DNA of 64,000 nt from Cenococcum geophilum 1.58 (lineage: Eukaryota > Ascomycota > Dothideomycetes > Gloniales > Gloniaceae), in NCBI GenBank assembly GCA_001692895.1, contig KV748228.1, positions 993,344 through 1,057,343 of the forward strand. Direction: 5' to 3'. Below the pieces are notes generated by a model, which ran no database searches, was not told the DNA's origin, and saw nothing but the letters and a program-made list of their open reading frames with translations. Position 1 is the first letter of the stretch. Every line of letters starts with the position of its first letter. Made by a program: the position numbers and the translations under genes. Positions 57,888 through 64,000 of this stretch are shown here, one piece after another.

Positions 57888-59752
57888 ATGTTGAGCTTTC
57901 AGCGCGTCGGGAATTCGGCCTATCGAGATGTTCCGGGAGTCTATTCGCACATCATGGACCCGAACGAGCGGCGACGGATGGCCCTCGCGGAAATTGATAA
58001 AGCTCCATTCGGATGGTATCATGCCCGGCTGATTGTGGTCACTGGTGTTGGCTTCTTCACTGATGCTTACAGTGTGAGATGCACATTTCATTTTCACGTG
58101 AAATTGCCGAGCGTGCACTGATATCTTCAACGTAGTTGTTCGCCATCCAATTGACCACTGCGATGATGGGCATTGTTTTCTGGCAGGAATCAAACGGAGG
58201 TGTCATACCGCATAATTCCGATACCGCAATCAAGGTCGCTACCTCCGCTGGCGCCGTTATAGGCCAGGTGGTTTTCGGATATCTCGCGGACCTTCTCGGC
58301 CGGAAGAAAATGTATGGAATCGAACTCATGATGATCATCTCTGCCACCCTAGCACAGGCGCTATGCTCTCCTTCGAAAGCCGTATCGTTCCTCGGCGTCC
58401 TCATCTTCTGGCGCGTAGCAATGGGTATTGGCATTGGGGGCGACTACCCTCTTTCGGCCGTTATTACCGCTGAGTTCGCCAGTACGAGGTGGAGAGGAGC
58501 AATCGTTGCAGCTGTATTCGCCATGCAGGGATTAGGCCAGTTCGCAGCTGCCGTCATGGCTCTAGTAGTCACAGCAGCACATAGAAAGAGCCTCGAGCCG
58601 GTCGCAAGCGTAGGAGAATGCAAGGGGGATTGTCTCAAGGCAGTAGACACGATGTGGCGTATCATTATTGGATTTGGCGGAATTCCCGGATGGTTCGCTC
58701 TCTACTACCGTCTTACCATTCCTGAGACGCCCCGATATACATTCGACGTTCTATACGACATCGAGAAAGGGGCCGCAGACGCTCGTAGATATCGCTCAGG
58801 CCAGAGGGGTGAAGGTTTCGCGGATAGGCTTAAGCAAGCTCGAGCACGCCAAGATATGATGAAATACCGCACGCCAAGACCGACCGTTATAGAGGCTATA
58901 AGATATTTCAGCAATTGGACAAATTTTATGAGGCTGGTCGGCACCGCTGGATCATGGTTCTTTTTGGACGTAGCGTTTTACGGAATAAACCTGAACAGCT
59001 CCAGCGTCCTATCTGCCATCGGTTTCGACCAAACAGGGAATATCTACCAGATGCTACGAAACGCAGCCGTTGGCCAACTAGTGCTCATTTGTGCTGGTTC
59101 AATACCTGGCTACTGGTTCACAGTTGCAACTGTCGACTGGCTAGGGAGACGAGTTATTCAGATTGCTGGGTTTTTAATCTTGACGGTTCTTTTCGCCGTC
59201 ATCGGATTTCATTTTGAAAACTTAACACAAGGATCCCTATTTGCGCTCTACGTACTCGCTCAGTTCTTTTTCAATTGGGGTAGGCACCCTGTACACAGCC
59301 CATAAACCGAAGACAGGAGAGACTAACATTAACTAGGTCCAAACGCCACCACATTTATTTCACCTGGAGAAGTATTTCCAACTCGTGTCCGCTCCACAGC
59401 GCACGGCCTATCCGCTGGAGCCGGAAAGGTCGGCGCCATACTTGCGCAAGTCGTTTTCGCACCCATGGTGAAAAGGGGCGCAACACCAACCAACTCATCA
59501 CCCTGGCTTCGCGGCGTGATGCAAATCTTTGCATTGTTCATGTTCTGCGGCATGCTGACGTCCTTCCTGGTCCCCGAGACCAAGCGGCGGACGCTCGAAG
59601 ACATTGCTGGAGAGAGAGGCGACTCTGCCGTGTACGAGCTGCAATTTGTATCTCAGTTTTTTAGCCCGGCAGCGGGCCGGGAGGGCAAAAAAAGGCTTTC
59701 AGGAAATTGGACTTGGAGGGGTCTGGCGAATAAGTATTTCAATTTGGTGTGA
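57888..59752 (+). CDS. inorganic phosphate permease (PHO84/PHO-5-like MFS symporter)
   Basis: Plasma-membrane H+/phosphate symporter of the major facilitator superfamily. Exons 57888-58073, 58136-59279, 59337-59752; introns 62 and 57 nt, donors GTGAGA and GTAGGC; about 581 residues. Family landmarks: KAPFGWYHARLIVVTGVGFF then TDAYS|LFAI across intron 1, GQVVFGYLADLLGRKKMYG (MFS signature), GIGIGGDYPLSAVITAEFA, RWRGAIVAAVFAMQGLGQ, RLTIPETPRYTFDV, LDVAFYGINLNSSSVL, FFFNW|GPNATTF across intron 2, FPTRVRSTAHGLSAGAGKVG, and FLVPETKRRTLEDIAGE. A glycerophosphodiester permease relative is less likely given ETPRYTFDV. Two introns sit at conserved motif edges. Likely phosphate-starvation regulated; no site is claimed. 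Confidence 0.93.
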
Positions 59753-61321
59753 TTGATTCTTGGGATTCATATAAACATGGGCGTTTTTGGCACGACACGA
59801 GCATGGCATTGGATGGCATTGGGAGACCTCTCCCTTTTTTTTTGTTATGACATTTCTGCTGCATCATTCTGGCAGAGAGAGCGGTATGTAATTTGATACG
59901 ATATACCCTATACGCAAAACTGTAGAAGTCTCAATCGATAACCATTCTCACCCGCTGCCTCTTCTCCCTAGCAAACCAATCAGGCCTTCTATCTTCGACC
60001 CGTTTCACGATCCCGCATCACGAGCTGATCAACCCCCTCCTCCGCCCTCCCTCTCCCCCTGTCCCGATGCGCCCAGGGGTCCTCCCAGCACACGGAATCC
60101 GCTGATTCCACCGCGCAGCAACGGCCTGTCAAATGCGGCAGGCCGTCCAGGCAGGCCGTGCAGGCCTTTGCGCGCAGCAAACTCCGCTCTTTGACCGCTG
60201 CTTCCACCAGCACGAGCACCACCATCACCGCTTTTACGTGTGCGTCGCGCGCATCATGCGCCCGCTTCCCCGTCCCCCTGGCGCTGGAACCCCCACGCGA
60301 GCGACGCCACACGCCAAGCGGCCCCACGTGCGCCGAGCCCGTGCAATCTGTGGTGCGGGCGGCCTTCGAGAAGCGTGATGGGACCAGCGTCGCCTGCAGA
60401 TGTCGTGATCTGCTGTGCTGGGAGGCTGGCGGGTTATCGTGCGGGGCCGCTGGGCGCTGCGGTGCCATGCGGTGCGGTGCGGTGCGTGCGGTGCAGGACG
60501 AGGAGGCGCGGGCTGCAGGAACGCACCATGGGAACATGTACATGTACATGTACATATGCCTTTTTTTTAATAACCCGGATGCGGGCTGCTGGGCCAGTCA
60601 GCCGCGCGAAGCGGGGCGAGCTAAGGGGGGAGTGGAGCTAAAAGCTGTGTGGAGCTGGTTTTGGAGCGAGGAGCGCTCGGGCGCAGGTGCTGCGGAGGCG
60701 GGCGCGTTGAGACGCGGAAAGCCTCATGCTAGGCTAAACCTGCTATCTTGTCCTGCGGGACAGAGCGAGGGCAGGTTGGCACGGGCAGGCAACAAAAGCT
60801 GGTAACTGTCAGCTGGCGCGCTAGGTGCGCGAGACTTTTGAGTTTTTGGGTTTCGGAAAGGTAGCGCGCGCACACGGTTTTTTTGTGTGGAGGATCTGCT
60901 GCAGTGAAGTATGGAATTTTGCGGGACCTGAACGGTTAGTAAATGGACCTACAGCATAGGGCCTTCTGTCGCTTGTTAGAGGTCCGCTAAAAGCCGCAAA
61001 TTGGTTTTTCTTGTCGTCGAACCGTTTTCTCTAGTCTCTGATGGCCGTCGCTACTCTCTTAGCCCTGCCAAGAGTCTGCGATGGAGATGAGATGTTACGC
61101 GTCCCTCTTGGAGCGATGTTTCATTGTGCCACACTAAATGCTAGGTTTCTTGGGCGCTTTCTCCTCGCCTTTGGGGATGCTAGTGACATTCTGCCGGATT
61201 CACAGGTAGACTCTGTTTGTAACTCTGCTTAGTTATCTACATAACGTAGAAGCTTTGGTGCGCTATAACCTATGCTATGCCCTGGTAATACAACACCCAA
61301 ACGCCCACCTCATTAAGGACC
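59753..61321. other. intergenic with GC-rich low-complexity DNA
   Basis: About 59990-60790 is GC-rich with open frames on both strands (for example a 188-codon minus frame) that look composition-driven. Simple repeats: (ATGTAC)n at about 60535-60557 and GCGGT-type runs at 60460-60500. No gene claimed. Confidence 0.4.
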
Positions 61322-61606
61322 TCAGTGAGGATATCGACGCGATGTTGGAGATGATCGATTTGGGCCTGGTGGTCGACGAGTGTCGACGAGTTGGGCCTGG
61401 TGTTCGACGAATTTGAGCGACTGATTCTGCAGCTGACTCTGCATCCTCTTCATCATCTCCTTCATTTCGTGTATATCCCCCAGGACGCCCCGGCCTGCTT
61501 TATTCCCATAGGCGAGCTCCTTTCCGGTATCTCCGAGTCTCGCGCTTTGTACGGCTTTTCCCAGTCTTTCCTTGGCAATAGCGTCGATGTCGTCGTCTGC
61601 TTGCAT
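61322..61606 (-). other. short minus-strand ORF, coiled-coil-like, uncertain
   Basis: 95-codon frame containing DIHEMKEMMKRMQSQLQNQS, a heptad-like amphipathic helix, with a Pro/Arg-rich end. It could be a decayed gene or transposon fragment. The plus strand carries a small tandem duplication near 61369-61408 (GTCGACGAG, TTGGGCCTGGTG). Not recognised. Confidence 0.25.
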
Positions 61607-62155
61607 CTCGACGTGTTCGTATACGATAATGTCAATATTATAGGGCTATAAATAAGTTAGCAAAGACGCCAAGTGGAAAAGACAGTTTCTTACCTCTGGG
61701 GGTGTAGGGGGTTCTGCAGGGTGCTAGGGATTGGCTCACGGCTCGGCTGAGCGCCCGCTGAGTCGCTGAGCCGCACGTGACACTAACAAACCCCCGTCGA
61801 CATTCGCGAATGTCCACGGCCAAGCCTGTAGCCAAGCCGTGGATGTATTTAAATATCTTACCACCGCTAATCGAGTCGCTGATGCGCGCGTACTATTGGC
61901 CTATTGGGCCAGCCGTGCGCCTATGTATTTACCCTATATGGCAAGGTCACTCATCCGCTCGCTGAGCGGCCGGTAGGTAGGCATGCTTTCTCTACCTCTC
62001 CTCCCTAGTCTATGCCTGCGTATATATATAAAAAATAGAAACCCCCCCTAGGGCGCCGCGTCTCCAGCAGCGTCCTATTTTAAAAAATGGCGTTAATTAG
62101 TCGCGTAGAGATTAACGTCGCGAATAATACCGAACTACGCGTGCCAAATGGCCTT
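61607..62155. other. intergenic
   Basis: No gene seen. Contains short phrases such as CGCTGAGCGGCCGG and CTGAGTCGCTGAGCCG (possible relic repeats) and a TA microsatellite near 62024-62032. Confidence 0.3.
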
Positions 62156-62321
62156 TATCCCTTAACCCGTCAAAATTGGTCCTTACGGTATCGATAAGAG
62201 CCCACCAATCAAACCGGTCGAATCAAGCAGCCGTTCTCAGAAATACGAAGCCTTTGACTTCGTTGAGAACAATATTCCGCACGGACCACTTACGCTAAGG
62301 GCCTTGACGGGTTAAGGGATA
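62156..62321 (-). mobile_element. MITE, TA-flanked, copy C
   Basis: 166-bp short copy of the family at 10809 and 19582, in opposite orientation. Ends TATCCCTTAACCCGTCAA and TTGACGGGTTAAGGGATA are perfect inverted repeats. Read on the minus strand it shares TTGATTGGTGGGCTC and TTATCGATA with copy A. Much of the centre is deleted. Confidence 0.8.
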
Positions 62322-62770
62322 AGCCAAAGCAAAAAGAGTTTAAGGTAGGTAGGTAGGTACTCTATAGAGTAGTATTATAGTTAACGCGCGCCTCTACCGG
62401 GGCTTTTTTTAGGCCTTTTATAAGTAAAAGCAGTACTATAATAGTGACACTATTATAGAGGAGAAGCTCTGCAGGATTCACAGGCAGCAAGATAGCTTAG
62501 TGGGAGTGACATTAAGGGGTTGGGAAGTGATTCATAAGAGTGTGGGAGGGGTAAACAGATTTAGGATAGAATGCTAGGCATACTGAGAAAGTAGCCTCAC
62601 AATATCGATGTATCCTCTCTCAATTGCCAACTGTAGCGCCGTCTTTTTCTCATCAGTCGTTATGTTGATGTCAGCTTTATATTCCATCAGCAGCTTTAGA
62701 ATTGCCTTATTCCCTTTATGTGCTGCCCGGTACAGCGCCGTCCATCCACTCTCATCCTGCCTATTTACGT

Positions 62771-62993
62771 CGGCCTGGTGTTCTAGCAGTAGCTTCACAA
62801 TTGCCTCATTTCTGTTCCTTGCTGCCCAGTGCAGCGCCGTCCGTCCGTCTTTATCCTGCCCATTTACGTCGGCCTGGTGTTCTAGCAGTAGCTTCACAAT
62901 TGCCTCATTTCTGTTCCTTGCTGCCCAGTGCAGCGCCGTCCGTCCGTCTTTATCCTGCCCATTTACGTCGGCCTGGTGTTCTAGCAGCAGTTT
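62771..62993 (-). repeat. identical 99-bp ankyrin units
   Basis: Two consecutive ankyrin units with no visible differences over the 99-bp period (CAGCGCCGTCCGTCCGTCTT at 62832 and 62931), pointing to recent duplication or conversion. Confidence 0.85.
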
Positions 62994-63096
62994 CACGGTT
63001 GCTTTATCTCCGTTAATTGATGCCCAGTGCAACGCCATCCATCCATCTTTTTACGTCGGCCTGGTGTTGTAGCAGTAGCTTCGCGATTGCCTTATC

Positions 63097-63942
63097 CAGA
63101 CTTGCTATTAAGCAAGCAAGCCAAGCCGGAAAGCCTTAGCTTGCTGGCTTAAAACTTTTCGCACCTAAAGCTGGCTTGCTTGGCTTGATAGGTCGGAACA
63201 GTCGGCTTGCTTGGCTTGCTTGAAGGCTTGTTTGATNTTATAGATNTTTTGGAGTAATATACAAAATTATGCCTCCGAGCCNCCGATTTAGCCAAAAAGC
63301 TCCTCTGCAGCCCCGATTTATAGTNATTGTAATATAAGATAACATAGAGATAACGTAATGAGGAAGTTCGCGTGGCTGAGGATGTCTATACAAGGCTTGG
63401 CATGGTGGTGAGGAAGGTTTCGGTAGGAAGGCCTTGGTAGGAAGATCCTGCTGTTGACTCCAACGGTTAGCTTGAGTAGCTGCGATTNCATTGCAAAGCA
63501 GCAATNATATTAGGGCGGAGCTTCGAGAGACGCGGTTCTAGTAGATCATCAGTCCCACCGAACGCCCGTTCGCAGTTGTCGCTTGTAGCCAGTATAGTCA
63601 ATATATCAAGAGCCATCCATGCGAGCTTCGGCTGAGTCGTACGCCAACGGGTGATCGTCTGGTAGTGGCGGCAGAGCCTTCTAAGCTTCGTATTCGTCCG
63701 ACGCGTCGATAGAGCTTTGAGCCACGCGGCTAGTGTGTTACCTAAATAGTCCTGTTTGCTCTATTTGCATACTCAAAATCGTTCATCTACAACACCAAAA
63801 ATCTATTACGAACTTCAGATCTCTACCGAAATTGTATATATATATTTCCTATCAAGCGGGCAAGCAAGCAAGCAAGCAGGCCCTCTTTTGGCTTGCTGGC
63901 TTGCCCAAATCAGGCCCTTCGGCTTGCTTAACAGCAAGTCTG
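63097..63942 (-). mobile_element. internally deleted hAT transposon with 8-bp target duplication
   Basis: 846-bp element. Terminal inverted repeats: left CAGACTTGCTATTAAGCAAG; right, read inward, CAGACTTGCTGTTAAGCAAG, one difference. Target duplication GCCTTATC at 63089-63096 and 63943-63950 is perfect, 8 bp as for hAT. Subterminal AAGC/GCTTG-rich repeats lie near both ends. It keeps only the C-terminal part of the transposase. Several N bases lie within. Confidence 0.88.
63467..63757 (-). pseudogene. hAT transposase C-terminal (dimerisation) fragment
   Basis: Minus-strand frame ending TAA at 63467. It reads LGNTLAAWLKALSTRRTNTK, then MALDILTILATSDNCERAFG, GTDDLLEPRLSKLRPN, with the ER-F/G pattern of the hAT C-terminal dimerisation region (usually ERxFS). 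The catalytic and BED parts are missing, so the element depends on another copy. Two N bases fall in the last codons. Confidence 0.75.
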
Positions 63943-64000
63943 GCCTTATCCCTGTTACTTGCTGCCCAGTGCAGCGCCGTCAGTCCATCCTTATCCTGCC

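Larger units (their letters stand above)
62574..64000 (-). pseudogene. ankyrin-repeat gene, interrupted and incomplete
   Basis: Minus-strand ankyrin array, open from 63038 to the stop at 62574 (154 codons) with repeats of 33 residues (DGRTALHWAARNRNEAIVKL, LLEHQADVNGQD) and a degenerate last unit (KKTALQLAIERGYIDIVRLL). Two adjacent units are identical over 99 bp. Just upstream, at about 63045, about 11 bp are missing relative to the consensus unit, shifting frame, and at 63097 a hAT element interrupts the gene. Ankyrin coding resumes at 63951 and runs off the window (DGLTALHWAASNRDK). So it is disrupted by insertion and a small deletion; the N-terminal domain is not visible. Likely an accessory recognition-type gene; protein-binding role inferred. 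Confidence 0.8.

Noticed and set aside
59989-60805. GC-rich overlapping frames on both strands
   Set aside because: Composition-driven openness; residues are Arg/Ala/Gly-rich with no motif.

Overview
The window looks like a filamentous ascomycete (Pezizomycotina). The evidence is short GT-AG introns of about 45-100 nt, two Zn(II)2Cys6 regulators, a HET-domain gene, Git3-type 7TM receptors, and two long AT-rich blocks whose loss of CpA/TpG with CpG kept is the signature of repeat-induced point mutation (RIP). I joined exons by hand from splice consensus and reading phase; no search was run.

Layout. 0.4-6.0 kb: aquaporin (+), a small membrane protein (-), and a fungal PD-(D/E)XK-like protein (+). 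6-11 kb: mostly non-coding, with a strand-skewed GC-rich low-complexity tract. 11.5-24.3 kb: two paralogous GPCR-like genes bracket a RIP-ruined tyrosine-recombinase retroelement (DIRS order, split direct repeats), two small inverted-repeat elements and a 3 x 76-bp tandem repeat. 25.5-30.8 kb: a complete-looking but RIP-dead Copia fossil with 229-bp LTRs and a 5-bp target duplication. 31.4-38.8 kb: F-box-type gene, a membrane-anchored alpha/beta-hydrolase-like gene divergent from a Zn2Cys6 factor, and an F-box/LRR-like pseudogene. 40.2-51.2 kb: an accessory, nonself-recognition-like island with a HET gene carrying about twenty short near-identical C-terminal repeats, TPR relics, a membrane-protein pseudogene, a RIP-hit Fot/pogo DNA transposon, and a helical-domain plus TPR gene with near-identical 42-residue repeats. 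52.6-59.8 kb: conserved genes return (ribosomal protein eL37 with a 4-nt first exon, a Zn2Cys6 factor, a PHO84-type phosphate permease). 59.8-64 kb: accessory DNA with a third copy of a TA-flanked MITE family and an ankyrin-repeat gene interrupted by an internally deleted hAT element with a perfect 8-bp target duplication.

How it fits together. Core genes sit in GC-balanced DNA. Repeat-rich recognition-type genes (HET plus repeats, helical domain plus TPR, ankyrin) cluster with DNA transposons in the right two thirds. Retroelement fossils and RIP mark the left-centre. The best candidate for an under-described system is the 40-51 kb island: two different architectures, each with an N-terminal putative death or signalling domain and a C-terminal highly homogenised repeat array, the pattern expected of fungal allorecognition genes with concerted repeat evolution. 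Several reading-frame breaks there may be sequence error in repeats rather than decay; scattered N calls in the window show that base quality is not uniform.
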